A DNA stretch of 64,000 nucleotides. Origin: Sphingomonas colocasiae (GTDB lineage Bacteria > Pseudomonadota > Alphaproteobacteria > Sphingomonadales > Sphingomonadaceae). The DNA lies in NCBI RefSeq assembly GCF_019880585.1, contig NZ_JAINVV010000004.1, positions 124,001 to 188,000 on the forward strand. The letters are read 5' to 3'. Shown here in pieces: positions 16,230 through 24,713 of the stretch. The notes under the pieces were generated by a model, which did not search any database, was not told the DNA's origin, and saw only the letters and a list, made by a program, of their open reading frames with translations. Position numbers and translations under genes: made by a program. The stretch's first letter is position 1; every line of letters starts with the position of its first letter.

Positions 16230-17375
16230 ATGCCGGAAGTTGCGCGCATGGGTCGTCGTGCCGTTCTGCGGGGCGCGGCCGTCGCGACCGCGCTCGGTTT
16301 CCCGATGATCAATTCGGGCAGCTATGCCGCCGCGCCGGGCTCCGCGAAGCGCTATTCGAAGCGCGCGCTCGACCTGATCGAAAAGACGCTGGTGATCGAC
16401 ATGCTGGCGGTGCCCAAGATCGACATGTCGCCCGACGTGTTCGCGCGGCCGCTCACCCCGCAGCAGATCGCCGATTTCAAATCGTGCGGCATCACCGGTT
16501 TTCACAATGCGGAGGGGATTGGCGGCCCGAAGGCGCGCGAGGAGGCGCTGACCTTCCTGGCGGCATGGCAGGGTTTCGCCGGGCGCAATTCCGACCTGTT
16601 CTCGCTGGTCGGCACGATCAAGGATCTCGAGCGCGCCAAGGCGGAACGCAAGATCGGCATGATCATGGGCATCCAGAACGCCGAACAGTTCAACGGCCCC
16701 GACGATGTCACCCTGTTTTACCGGCTCGGCCTGCGCTGCGCCCAGCTCACCTATAACACGCAGAACCTGATCGGATCGGGCAGCACCGAGCGCGTCGACG
16801 GCGGCGTCAGCGATTTCGGCGCCGCGATCATTGAGGCGATGAACAAGACGGGCATGCTCGTCGACGTCTCGCACAGCGGCGACAAGACCACGCTCGACGC
16901 GATCGCGCTGTCCAGGCCCGCGCTCGCCTTCACCCATTCGAACTGCCGCGCGCTTTCCAACCACCCGCGCGCGAAGACCGACGAGGCGATCCTGGCGCTC
17001 GGCAAGGCCGGCGGCGTGATGGGCATCACCGGCGTGCGCATGTTCGTGAAGGACAAGGACCCGACGACGCTGTCCGACATGGTCGATCATATCGAGCATG
17101 TCGTGAAGCTGATCGGCGTCGAGCATGTCGGCATCGGATCGGACGCCGATCTCTACGGCTATGACGATATGCCGCCCGATCAGTACAAGCAGCTCAAGGC
17201 CTATTACAAGGCGAGCTACGCCTTCCGCGAAAAGATCGACATCGACGGCTTCGATCATCCCCTGAAGATGTTCGACCTGACGGAGGAGCTGATCCGGCGC
17301 GGATGGTCCGACGCGAATATCAGCTTGGTGCTGGGCGGCAATTTCAAGCGGCTGCTCGGCACGATCTGGAAATAG
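16230..17375 (+). CDS. Membrane dipeptidase (peptidase M19), Tat-exported
   Basis: Zinc dipeptidase of the renal-dipeptidase family, 381 residues. The N-terminus has a twin-arginine leader (MGRRAVLRGAAVATALGF...SYA), so a folded enzyme would be exported to the periplasm. Family features are VIDMLAVPK at the metal-site start (the HxD motif is altered), MGIQNAEQF, LTYNTQNLIGSG, VDVSHSG, AFTHSNCRALSNHPR and GIGSDADLYG. M19 enzymes tolerate D-residues at the C-terminal side, which fits peptides with D-Glu or D-Ala. ATG 16230 follows GGGGGGATGTGGG; ATG 16248 is a possible alternative. It is separated from the transporter by its own promoter. Confidence 0.87.
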   Translation: MPEVARMGRRAVLRGAAVATALGFPMINSGSYAAAPGSAKRYSKRALDLIEKTLVIDMLAVPKIDMSPDVFARPLTPQQIADFKSCGITGFHNAEGIGGPKAREEALTFLAAWQGFAGRNSDLFSLVGTIKDLERAKAERKIGMIMGIQNAEQFNGPDDVTLFYRLGLRCAQLTYNTQNLIGSGSTERVDGGVSDFGAAIIEAMNKTGMLVDVSHSGDKTTLDAIALSRPALAFTHSNCRALSNHPRAKTDEAILALGKAGGVMGITGVRMFVKDKDPTTLSDMVDHIEHVVKLIGVEHVGIGSDADLYGYDDMPPDQYKQLKAYYKASYAFREKIDIDGFDHPLKMFDLTEELIRRGWSDANISLVLGGNFKRLLGTIWK

Positions 17376-17431
17376 GTGCAAGACCGGCCGGCCATTATCC
17401 GATCGATCAGCCGGACGCATGGATATAGGAG

Positions 17432-18475
17432 ATGACGATCCCGAACGATGCCACCACCGCAGGCGCACTGGCCCTGCCGCAACCCTATCTGCTGTTTCTG
17501 GGCGACACCACGATCCCGGGTTATGCGAAGACGGCCTTCGGCCTGCGCGACTGGGCGGGTGATCGCTGCGTGGGTGAGTTCGCGCTGCCCGGCGCGACCG
17601 TGTCCGCCGGGCTGACGCCGATGACCCCGGCCGAGGCGCACGCGAAGGGCGCGCGATCGCTGGTGATCGGCGTCGCCAATGTCGGCGGCGTGATCCCCGA
17701 TAGCTGGATCGCGGGGCTGATCGCGGCGCTGGAGGCGGGGCTGGACATCGTCAGCGGCATGCATGCCAGGCTGGGCGATATCGCGGCGCTGCGCGAGGCG
17801 GCGGAGCGGCTGGGCCGCCGGCTGATCGACGTGCGCAAGCCGCCCGCCGGCATCCCCGTGGGATCGGGGGCCAAGCGCGGCGGCAAGCGGCTGCTGACCG
17901 TCGGCACTGATTGCGCGCTGGGCAAGAAATACACCGCGCTCGCCATCGCCCGGGGGCTGCGCGCGCGCGGGATCGACGCGACGTTCCGCGCGAGCGGGCA
18001 GACCGGGATCATGATCGCGGGCGCCGGCATGCCGATGGATGCGGTCGTGTCCGATTTCCTTTCCGGCGCGGCCGAGATGCTCAGCCCCGACGCGCCCGCC
18101 GATCACTGGGACGTGATCGAAGGTCAGGGATCGCTGTTCCATCCCGCCTACGCCTCGGTCTCGCTTGGCCTGCTCCATGGCAGCCAGCCCGATGTCTTCG
18201 TCGTCTGCCACGAGCCGGGCCGCACCGATATCCTCGGCCATCCCGGCTATGCGCTGCCCTCGATCGAGGCGGTGATCGAACAGACGATCGCGATGGGGAA
18301 GCGGACCAATCCGGCCATCCGCTGCGGGGGCATCAGCCTCAACACCGGGGCGCTTTCGCCCGAGGCGGCGGAAGCGGAGATCGCGGCGCACAGCGAGCGG
18401 CTGGGCCTGCCTGCCGCCGATCCGATCCGGGGCGGCCCCGCGTTCGAACGGCTGCTCGACGCCTGTCTGTCCTGA
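17432..18475 (+). CDS. dgcN: DUF1611 protein (D-glutamate N-acetyltransferase DgcN-like)
   Basis: A 347-residue DUF1611 protein with an N-terminal Rossmann-like half and a C-terminal P-loop half. The loop GTDCALGKKYT is at residues 158-168, followed by FRASGQTGIMIAG, VIEGQGSLFHPAY and VCHEPGR, the family landmarks. Members named DgcN have been shown to acetylate D-glutamate, the product then being epimerised by DgcA to N-acetyl-L-glutamate. Here a DgcA-like gene lies 2.5 kb upstream in the same co-regulated cluster. ATG 17432 has TATAGGAG immediately before it. The family assignment is firm; the DgcN activity is inferred from family and neighbourhood. Confidence 0.78.
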   Translation: MTIPNDATTAGALALPQPYLLFLGDTTIPGYAKTAFGLRDWAGDRCVGEFALPGATVSAGLTPMTPAEAHAKGARSLVIGVANVGGVIPDSWIAGLIAALEAGLDIVSGMHARLGDIAALREAAERLGRRLIDVRKPPAGIPVGSGAKRGGKRLLTVGTDCALGKKYTALAIARGLRARGIDATFRASGQTGIMIAGAGMPMDAVVSDFLSGAAEMLSPDAPADHWDVIEGQGSLFHPAYASVSLGLLHGSQPDVFVVCHEPGRTDILGHPGYALPSIEAVIEQTIAMGKRTNPAIRCGGISLNTGALSPEAAEAEIAAHSERLGLPAADPIRGGPAFERLLDACLS

Positions 18476-18549
18476 CGCAAGGGACTTGGCACGGGGCTGA
18501 TCCTGTATAAGGCGACCCGAAAGGGATTTATCGCCGAGGAGCAGCGGGC

Positions 18550-19464
18550 ATGACCGAACGGACATTGGAGATCGTCGAGGTCAGCGCGCGCGACGGGTTG
18601 CAGAATGAAAGCGTGCTGGTGTCGACCGCCGACAAGGTGGCGCTGATCACGCGGATGATCGATGCGGGGGCGCGGCGGTTCGAGGTGGGCAGCTTCGTCA
18701 ATCCGAAGCGCGTGCCGCAGATGGCGGACACGCCGGAGGTGATCGCGGCGCTGCCCGATCGCGAGGACGTCCGCTATATCGGGCTGTGCCTGAACCGGAA
18801 GGGTGTGGAGCGCGCGGCGCGATCGCGCGACGGCAACAAGCGCGGCGTGGATGAGGCGGGCTGCGTGACGGTGGCGAGCGATGCGTTCGGCATCGCCAAT
18901 CAGGGGCAGAATTCGGCGGAATCGGTTGCGGAGAATCGCGCGATGCTGGCGCTGGCCCGGCAGGAGGGGCTGGTGCCGCAGGTGACGATCGCGACGGCGT
19001 TCGGCTGCCCGTTCGAAAAGGCGGTGTCACCGGATCGGGTGGTGGAGATCGCCGAACGGCTCGCCGAGGCGGATCCGGTGGAGATCGCGGTGGCCGACAC
19101 GATCGGCGTGGCGGTGCCGGGGCAGGTGCGCGACCTGATCGGGCGGCTGCGCGAACTGCTGCCCGCGCATATCCGGCTGCGCGCGCATTTCCACGATACC
19201 CGCGCGACCGGCGTCGCCAATGCCTGGGCGGCGTGGGAAGCGGGGGCGGACGTGCTCGACAGTTCGCTGGGCGGGCTGGGCGGCTGCCCGTTCGCGCCGG
19301 GGGCGACGGGCAATGTCGCGACCGAGGATCTCGCCTATCTGTTCGGCCGCTCGGGCGTCGACACGGGCATCGACCTCGACAAGGCGATCGCGGTCAATCG
19401 CTGGTTCGCGGGCGTGATGGGCAAGCCGCTGCCCTCCAATGTGGGACGCGCCGGCGGATTTTGA
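18550..19464 (+). CDS. Hydroxymethylglutaryl-CoA lyase family enzyme
   Basis: A 304-residue TIM-barrel lyase that splits HMG-CoA to acetyl-CoA and acetoacetate in leucine breakdown. The conserved opening VEVSARDGLQNE, the metal-site HFHDTRATGVANAW, and the Cys loop GLGGCPFAPGATGNVATED are all intact. ATG 18550 has GAGGAGCAGCGGGC before it. A TATAAG at 18506 may be the -10. It follows the DgcN-like gene by 74 nt, so it may have its own promoter. No other leucine-catabolism genes are nearby, so a related hydroxyacyl-CoA lyase activity is possible. Confidence 0.87.
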   Translation: MTERTLEIVEVSARDGLQNESVLVSTADKVALITRMIDAGARRFEVGSFVNPKRVPQMADTPEVIAALPDREDVRYIGLCLNRKGVERAARSRDGNKRGVDEAGCVTVASDAFGIANQGQNSAESVAENRAMLALARQEGLVPQVTIATAFGCPFEKAVSPDRVVEIAERLAEADPVEIAVADTIGVAVPGQVRDLIGRLRELLPAHIRLRAHFHDTRATGVANAWAAWEAGADVLDSSLGGLGGCPFAPGATGNVATEDLAYLFGRSGVDTGIDLDKAIAVNRWFAGVMGKPLPSNVGRAGGF

Positions 19465-19520
19465 GACGAGTGCGAAATGTCAGATACGCTTGACGCCGGA
19501 ATGACGCACCTGCCCCCAAA

Positions 19521-19606
19521 CCGTTCGGGCTGAGCTTGTCGAAGCCCTGTCCTTCTACCTCCAATCCAGGAACAAGGCAGGGCTTCGACAAGCTCAGCCC
19601 GAACGG
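19521..19606. repeat. Inverted repeat (CGTTCGGGCTGAGC family)
   Basis: Two 29-nt arms (CCGTTCGGGCTGAGCTTGTC... and its complement) enclose 28 nt between the convergent HMG-CoA lyase and glycerate-kinase genes. The same unit is at 44043-44127. The interval 19465-19690 holds no gene that I can see. Confidence 0.85.
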
Positions 19607-19690
19607 ATCTGGTGGCGAGAGCGATATGGTCCCCCCGCAAAGCTTGGCCCGTGCCTGCCGCCCGCCAGAAAATCGCGGACGGTCCGAGCC

Positions 19691-20608
19691 CTAACCCAGC
19701 ACCAGCGACCGCACCGCGCGGTCGTTGTCGAGCGACATCACCCCGTCCGCGCGACCGGGCATTTCGGACAATATGTGCCGGGTCAGCCGCTCATAATGCA
19801 TGATGAAGCGCGCGACCGCCGCGTCGTCCATGATCGCGCCGCCATCCGCGCCCGTCGCGGCGATGCGCTCAGCAAGCTTGCGTTCCTGTTCGCGCCGCCA
19901 CGCGAAGACCGCGTCGAACGAGGGGGCGGCGATCATCAGCAGCAGGTCCAGTTCCGCGAACAGCGCCTGATAATCGTCGGCGAGGCGGGCGTTGACCGCG
20001 CTTCGCCAGAGCTGTTCGGCGTCCTCCCCGCGCTCCAGCGCGTTGACGGGATCGGCGAGCGCGGCTTCATCCTGCGGCCGGGCGCCGACGCACCAGCCCT
20101 CCAGCAGGATCACGTCCGCCGGCCCGGAAAAGACCGGCCAGTCGCTGGCGGCCACCACATCGTCGCGCGCCTTGTCGAAGCGCGGCAGCTTGACGGACGA
20201 ACCCGGCGCGGCCGCGCGCAGGCTGGCGATCACGTCCATCGCCAGCCCGACATCATGGGTTCCGGGCACGCCGCGCGCTGCGAACAGCGGATGGACATCC
20301 GCCGCCAGCATCGCGCGGATCCTGCGCGACACGTAGAAATCGTCGATCGAGAGATTGGCGACCCTGAGCCCGGCCGCCTGATCGAGCGCGGCGGCGAGTG
20401 CGAGGCTCATCGTCGATTTGCCGCTGCCCTGCGCGCCGCAAATCCCCAGGACCAGCGGCGCGCTTCCGGCTTCGCGCTTCGCCAGCAGCCAGTCCGCGAT
20501 CGCCAGATAATCGGGCAGGATCGCCGCGCCGTCGGCGGGGGCGATGCGTTCGGCGGCGAAGACGGCGCGTATTGCGGCGGCCGCGGTTTCGCTCGATATG
20601 CCCATCAT
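19691..20608 (-). CDS. D-glycerate 3-kinase-like P-loop kinase
   Basis: A 305-residue kinase of the PRK/uridine-kinase group that includes plant-type D-glycerate 3-kinase. The Walker A loop is GICGAQGSGKST at about residues 54-65. The sequence then gives LSIDDFYVSRR, LPRFDKARDD and VILLEGWCVGARPQ, all typical of this group. The product would be 3-phosphoglycerate, made in the cytoplasm. Two consecutive ATG codons (20608, 20605) can serve as start. It is divergent, by only 23 nt, from a 2-hydroxyacid dehydrogenase that would supply D-glycerate from hydroxypyruvate, which supports the assignment. Confidence 0.8.
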   Translation of the reverse strand: MMGISSETAAAAIRAVFAAERIAPADGAAILPDYLAIADWLLAKREAGSAPLVLGICGAQGSGKSTMSLALAAALDQAAGLRVANLSIDDFYVSRRIRAMLAADVHPLFAARGVPGTHDVGLAMDVIASLRAAAPGSSVKLPRFDKARDDVVAASDWPVFSGPADVILLEGWCVGARPQDEAALADPVNALERGEDAEQLWRSAVNARLADDYQALFAELDLLLMIAAPSFDAVFAWRREQERKLAERIAATGADGGAIMDDAAVARFIMHYERLTRHILSEMPGRADGVMSLDNDRAVRSLVLG

Positions 20609-20631
20609 TCCTCCACTGCCCGGATCACGCG

Positions 20632-21597
20632 ATGACTGCTTCCATCCTCGTTACCCGGAAATGGCCCGCCGAAGTAGAGGCGCTGCTGGCCGGACGCTTC
20701 GGCGCCGCGCTGAACGACGCCGACGTGCCGATGACGGCGGCGGCGCTGGGCGACGCGATGGCCCGGCACGACGTGATCTGCCCGACGGTGACCGACCGGA
20801 TCACCGCCGACATGCTCGACCGGCCGGACCGGCGGGTGAGGCTGTTGTGCAATTATGGCGCGGGCGTCGACCATATCGATCTCGACGCCTGCCGCCGCAA
20901 CGGCGTGACCGTCACCAACACGCCCGACGTGCTGACCGACGCGACCGCCGAGATCGCGATCCTGCTGATGCTGATGGCGGCGCGGCGCGCCGATGAGGGC
21001 GCGCGCGAGCTGCGCGAGGGGCGATGGACGGGCTGGCGGCCGACGCACATGATCGGCACGCAACTGGCGGGCAAGACGCTGGGGCTGATCGGCTTCGGCC
21101 GGATCGCGCAGGCGACCGCGCACAAGGCGCGGGCGCTGGGCATGGACATCGTCTATCACAGCCGCCGCCGCGCCGATCCCGCGATCGAACAGGCGCTGGA
21201 GGCGCGGTTCGAGGCGGAGCTGGGCGGCCTGTTGGCGGCGGCGGACATGGTGTCGCTGCACATGCCCGGCGGCGCCGCGACCGAGCGTTTCATCGGCGCG
21301 GCCGAACTCGCGGCGATGCGACCGACCGCGATCCTGATCAACACCGCGCGCGGCAGCGTGGTGGACGAGGGCGCGCTGGCCCGGGCGCTGCACGCCGGAA
21401 CGATCGCCGCCGCCGGCCTTGACGTGTTCGTCGGCGAGCCCGTCATCGCGCCCGCGCTGCTCGACGCGCCCAATCTCGTCATGCTGCCGCATCTGGGCAG
21501 CGCGACGCGTGAGGCGCGGGCGGCGATGGGCATGCGCGCGCTCGCCAATCTGGACGCCTGGCTGGCGGAGGATGAACCGGCGGATCGCGTGGCTTGA
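20632..21597 (+). CDS. D-2-hydroxyacid dehydrogenase (glyoxylate/hydroxypyruvate reductase)
   Basis: NAD(P)-dependent dehydrogenase of 321 residues. The nucleotide fold GLIGFGRIAQATA, the active Arg in NTARGSVVDEGALARAL, the Glu in FVGEP and the His in LPHLGSATREAR mark the D-isomer-specific family. YGAGVDHIDLDACRRNGV is usual for the glyoxylate/hydroxypyruvate group. Coenzyme preference may be NADPH, because HSRRR follows the second strand. ATG 20632 is the first in-frame start after the divergent kinase. Together the pair would move hydroxypyruvate or glyoxylate-derived carbon into glycolysis. Confidence 0.85.
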   Translation: MTASILVTRKWPAEVEALLAGRFGAALNDADVPMTAAALGDAMARHDVICPTVTDRITADMLDRPDRRVRLLCNYGAGVDHIDLDACRRNGVTVTNTPDVLTDATAEIAILLMLMAARRADEGARELREGRWTGWRPTHMIGTQLAGKTLGLIGFGRIAQATAHKARALGMDIVYHSRRRADPAIEQALEARFEAELGGLLAAADMVSLHMPGGAATERFIGAAELAAMRPTAILINTARGSVVDEGALARALHAGTIAAAGLDVFVGEPVIAPALLDAPNLVMLPHLGSATREARAAMGMRALANLDAWLAEDEPADRVA

Positions 21598-21609
21598 TAT
21601 CCCCTGATT

Positions 21610-21635
21610 GTCATTCCCGCGTTCGCGGGAATGAC
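21610..21635. repeat. Single CATTCCCGC-family hairpin
   Basis: A perfect 26-nt palindromic unit with arms starting GTCATTCCCGCG. It lies between the convergent ends of the dehydrogenase and pruA. It could also act as a terminator stem, though no T-run follows. Confidence 0.8.
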
Positions 21636-21647
21636 ATCGATGAGATC

Positions 21648-23276
21648 CTAACCCCGATCCGCCCGCATCGCCGGGTAGCGATAATCGGTCGGCGGCGCGA
21701 AATTCTCCTTGATCGTGCGGGGCGAGATCCAGCGCGCCAGATTCCACATCGATCCGGCCTTGTCGTTGGTGCCCGACGCGCGGGCGCCGCCAAAGGGTTG
21801 CTGGCCGACCACGGCGCCCGCCGACTTGTCGTTGACATAGACATTGCCCGCCGTGTGGCGCAGCCGGTCGAGCGCGGTGGCGATCGCGCCGGCGTCGCGC
21901 GCGAAGATCGATCCGGTCAGGCCATAGGCGCTGCCCTTGTCGATCGTGTCGAGCATCGCCTCGAACGCGTCGTCCTCATAGACGAAGGCGGTGACGATCG
22001 GGCCGAAAAACTCTTCCGTCATGAAGCGCGAGGCCGGGTCGCTGGTCTCGATCAGCGTCGGCGGCACGAAATAGCCCACGCGCATGTCGGGCACGCCGCC
22101 CGCGATCAGCGTCTCGCTCGCCGATCGCTCCGCCGCCTCGCGCGCGGCCGCCTGTTTGTGCCATGATTTCTCGTCGATCACCGCGCCCATGAAATTGGTG
22201 AAGTCGGCGACGTCGCCCACCCGGATCGTCTCGATATCGGCGACCAGCCGGTCGCGCAGCGCGGGCCAGAGCGAACGGGGCGCATAGACGCGCGACGTCG
22301 CCGAGCATTTCTGCCCCTGATATTCATAGCCGCCCCGGATGATCGCGGTGGCGAGCGCCGCGATGTCCGCTGAAGGGTGGGCGAGCGTGAAGTTCTTGCC
22401 GCCGGTCTCGCCGACGATGCGGGGATAGTTGCGATACTTCCGGCCCGCCACGTCGCGCAGGATCGCATCGAAAACCCCGGTCGATCCGGTGAAATGGATG
22501 CCCGCCAGCTCCGGATCGGCCAGGATTTGCGCGCTCGTCGCGGCGGCGTCGCCATAGATCAGGTTGATCACGCCATCGGGCAGGCCGGCTTCCCGCAGCA
22601 GCGCCATCACGAAATGCGCCGAATATTTGGCGGTGGCGGAGGGTTTCCAGACCACCACATTGCCCATCAGCGCGGGGGCGGCGGGCAGGTTGCCCGCGAT
22701 GGCGGTGAAGTTGAACGGCGTGATCGCGTAGATGAAGCCTTCGAGCGGGCGATAGTCGAGCCGGTTCCAAACGCCCTCCGACGAAAGCGGCTGCTCGCCA
22801 TAGATGCGCAGCATGAACGACACGTTGAAGCGGAAATAATCGGCGAGCTCGGCGGCCGAATCGATCTCGGCCTGCGGCGCGGTCTTGGACTGACCGAGCA
22901 TCGTGGCGGCGTTGAGCCGGTCGCGCCACGGGCCGGAGACGAGATCGGCGGCCTTCAGGAAGATGCGCGCCCGCGCCTCCCACGGCGTGCGCGACCAATC
23001 GTGCCAGGCGGCCTTGGCGGCGGCGATCGCCTGGCCGACCTCGTCCGCGCCCGCCAGATGCGCGTCGGCCAGGACATGCGCATGGTCGTGCGGGCTGATC
23101 GCGGCTTCGAGCCGGCCGGTGGTGACCGGCTTGCCGCCGATCACCAGCGGCAGTTCGATCCGGTCGCCCGCCATGGCGGCGAGCGCGGCGCGCAGGCTGT
23201 CGCGCTCCGGCGATCCCGGCGCATAGCCGCGCACCGGTTCGTTGCGGACGTCGATCGAAGGCGAGATTGCGAACAT
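21648..23276 (-). CDS. pruA: L-glutamate gamma-semialdehyde dehydrogenase
   Basis: A 542-residue aldehyde dehydrogenase of the monofunctional P5C dehydrogenase type; it oxidises glutamate semialdehyde to glutamate, the last step of proline catabolism. Characteristic stretches are ITPFNFTAIAGNLPAAPALMGN, read in pieces as TPFNFTAI and PALMGNVVVWKPS. The general-base Glu lies in VGETGGKNF, the nucleophile Cys in YEYQGQKCSA, and QPFGGARASGTNDKAGS is the C-terminal signature. ATG 23276 is preceded by AGGAG at workable distance. No proline dehydrogenase is in the window. The divergent AraC gene is the likely regulator. Confidence 0.92.
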   Translation of the reverse strand: MFAISPSIDVRNEPVRGYAPGSPERDSLRAALAAMAGDRIELPLVIGGKPVTTGRLEAAISPHDHAHVLADAHLAGADEVGQAIAAAKAAWHDWSRTPWEARARIFLKAADLVSGPWRDRLNAATMLGQSKTAPQAEIDSAAELADYFRFNVSFMLRIYGEQPLSSEGVWNRLDYRPLEGFIYAITPFNFTAIAGNLPAAPALMGNVVVWKPSATAKYSAHFVMALLREAGLPDGVINLIYGDAAATSAQILADPELAGIHFTGSTGVFDAILRDVAGRKYRNYPRIVGETGGKNFTLAHPSADIAALATAIIRGGYEYQGQKCSATSRVYAPRSLWPALRDRLVADIETIRVGDVADFTNFMGAVIDEKSWHKQAAAREAAERSASETLIAGGVPDMRVGYFVPPTLIETSDPASRFMTEEFFGPIVTAFVYEDDAFEAMLDTIDKGSAYGLTGSIFARDAGAIATALDRLRHTAGNVYVNDKSAGAVVGQQPFGGARASGTNDKAGSMWNLARWISPRTIKENFAPPTDYRYPAMRADRG

Positions 23277-23355
23277 CAATGGGCTCCTGCGCTGCGCCGA
23301 AAAAGCGATTCCGGCGCCCATCCAGTCTGCCGCGTCATCGCCGTCAAGTCTCGCG

Positions 23356-23385
23356 CGGATATCGATGCGGCCGGGCCGGATATCG
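23356..23385. promoter_or_regulatory. Two CGGATATCG direct repeats, candidate AraC-type operator
   Basis: CGGATATCG occurs at 23356-23364 and 23377-23385, exactly 21 bp (two helical turns) apart, in the pruA/AraC divergent spacer. A third copy lies at 23505-23513, touching the AraC start. AraC-type activators usually bind direct repeats spaced this way. Regulation of pruA is inferred. Confidence 0.5.
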
Positions 23386-23514
23386 CGGCATCCGGGCCTT
23401 TCTGACCCGCCGGCGACGAACTTAGTCCTGATACGGAAGGCGGGTGACGCCGCGATCGTCGATAAGGGCGCCGCATCGCATGGCATGGCATCGGGGGGCT
23501 GGAGCGGATATCGG

Positions 23515-24321
23515 ATGACGAGCCTATCGGAGACCGGCGGCAGGGCGCGCGGCAAGCTGGCCGCCGATTGCCAGCATGTGCCCCGGCGCGTGGCGATCCT
23601 CGCCGACGATTATCCGCCGGGCCATCTCGATCCGGTCCACCGGCACCGGCGCGGGCAGCTCATCTACGCGATGGAGGGGGTGATGACCGTCACCACCGAC
23701 GATTTCAGCCTGATCGTGCCGCCGCAGCGCGCGGTGTGGGTGCCGCCGGGGATCGATCACACGCTGCGATGCATGGGGCCGGTCTCGCTCAGGACGCTCT
23801 ATGTCGATCCCGCCGAACGATCGCTGCCGTCGATGTGCCGCGTGATCGAGGTGTCCAAGCTGCTGCGCGAGCTGATCCTGGAGGCGGCGCGCATCCCCGT
23901 GCTGTATGACGAGGCTGGTCGCGACGGCCGGCTGGTCGCGCTGCTGCTCGACGAGATCGTCCGCACCCCGGTCACGCCGCTGTCGGTGCCGATGCCGCGC
24001 CGCGCCTGCCTGGCGCGGATCTGCCGGACGCTGCTCGACGATCCCGCGCAGGACGCGGCGCTCGATCGCTGGGCGGTAGCGGCGGGGATGAGCCGCCGCA
24101 ATTTCACGCGCGCGTTCCGCGAGGAGACCGGCATGGCCTTTTCGGCCTGGGTCCGCGACGTGCGCCTGCTCAAGGCGCTGTCGCTGCTCGCGATGGGCCA
24201 GAGCGTGACGCGGGTGGCGTTCGATGTCGGCTATGGCAGCGCCAGCGCCTTCACCGAGATGTTCACCCGCACGCTCGGCCGCTCGCCGAGCCGCTATGTC
24301 GAATCCTTCGCGGGCGAATAG
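23515..24321 (+). CDS. AraC-family regulator with cupin sensor domain
   Basis: A 268-residue protein. Residues from about 30 to 110 form a cupin (HRHRRGQLIYAMEGVMTVTTDD, with the patterns HRHRRGQ and WVPPGIDHTLR). The C-terminal 100 residues carry two helix-turn-helix units ending DVGYGSASAFTEMFTRTLG, the AraC signature. It should bind DNA as an activator or repressor in response to a small ligand. ATG 23515 was chosen over ATG 23482 because a GGAG lies upstream and homologous sequence begins soon after. It is divergent from pruA, with CGGATATCG repeats between them. Confidence 0.85.
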   Translation: MTSLSETGGRARGKLAADCQHVPRRVAILADDYPPGHLDPVHRHRRGQLIYAMEGVMTVTTDDFSLIVPPQRAVWVPPGIDHTLRCMGPVSLRTLYVDPAERSLPSMCRVIEVSKLLRELILEAARIPVLYDEAGRDGRLVALLLDEIVRTPVTPLSVPMPRRACLARICRTLLDDPAQDAALDRWAVAAGMSRRNFTRAFREETGMAFSAWVRDVRLLKALSLLAMGQSVTRVAFDVGYGSASAFTEMFTRTLGRSPSRYVESFAGE

Positions 24322-24355
24322 CCGCGCCGTCTTGCAAGTTCCGGCGGGCGGGCAC

Positions 24356-24589
24356 ATGGCGGCGGTGATGACCGCGCGCGACCTTCAGGAGCTTCTCGTC
24401 ACCATGCTCACGCGCGAGGGCGGCAACCGCCGGCGCTGGCGGATCGTGATCGGCGATGTGCGCGTCTACAGCCTGTCGACCCATCCGCACTGCAACTGGT
24501 CGATCACGCCGGACGGCAACGCGGGCGAGGTCGCGCGGGTGGAACGGCTGCTCGATACGCTGCGTCTGAGCCATCCCATCGTCCAGTAG
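24356..24589 (+). CDS. Small hypothetical protein, 77 aa
   Basis: I do not recognise a named family. The product (MAAVMTARDLQELLVTMLTR..., ending RLSHPIVQ) is soluble, with no signal or membrane segment, and mixes a helical start with a beta-rich middle (RWRIVIGDVRVYSL, CNWSITPDG). Codon use matches the neighbours, and the frame is free of the extreme Arg/Pro/Ala bias seen in antisense frames, so I treat it as real. Alternative start: ATG 24368. It sits between the AraC gene and the FNR-type regulator on the same strand, 34 nt after the AraC stop. Confidence 0.6.
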   Translation: MAAVMTARDLQELLVTMLTREGGNRRRWRIVIGDVRVYSLSTHPHCNWSITPDGNAGEVARVERLLDTLRLSHPIVQ

Positions 24590-24713
24590 ACGCGGCCGCC
24601 CGCGGCGGTAGGGGAAACTCCGTATATCTGGAAAGCCGCGCCGGGATCATGAGCGGATCCGAGGGGCTGGAGCGACACCGCGACCGGTGTGAGCGGCCCC
24701 GGGCGACCGGATC

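Noticed and set aside
18487-18502. Sigma-54-like TGGCACG before the HMG-CoA lyase gene
   Set aside because: The -12 element (TTGC) is missing at the right distance; a TATAAG nearby favours an ordinary promoter.
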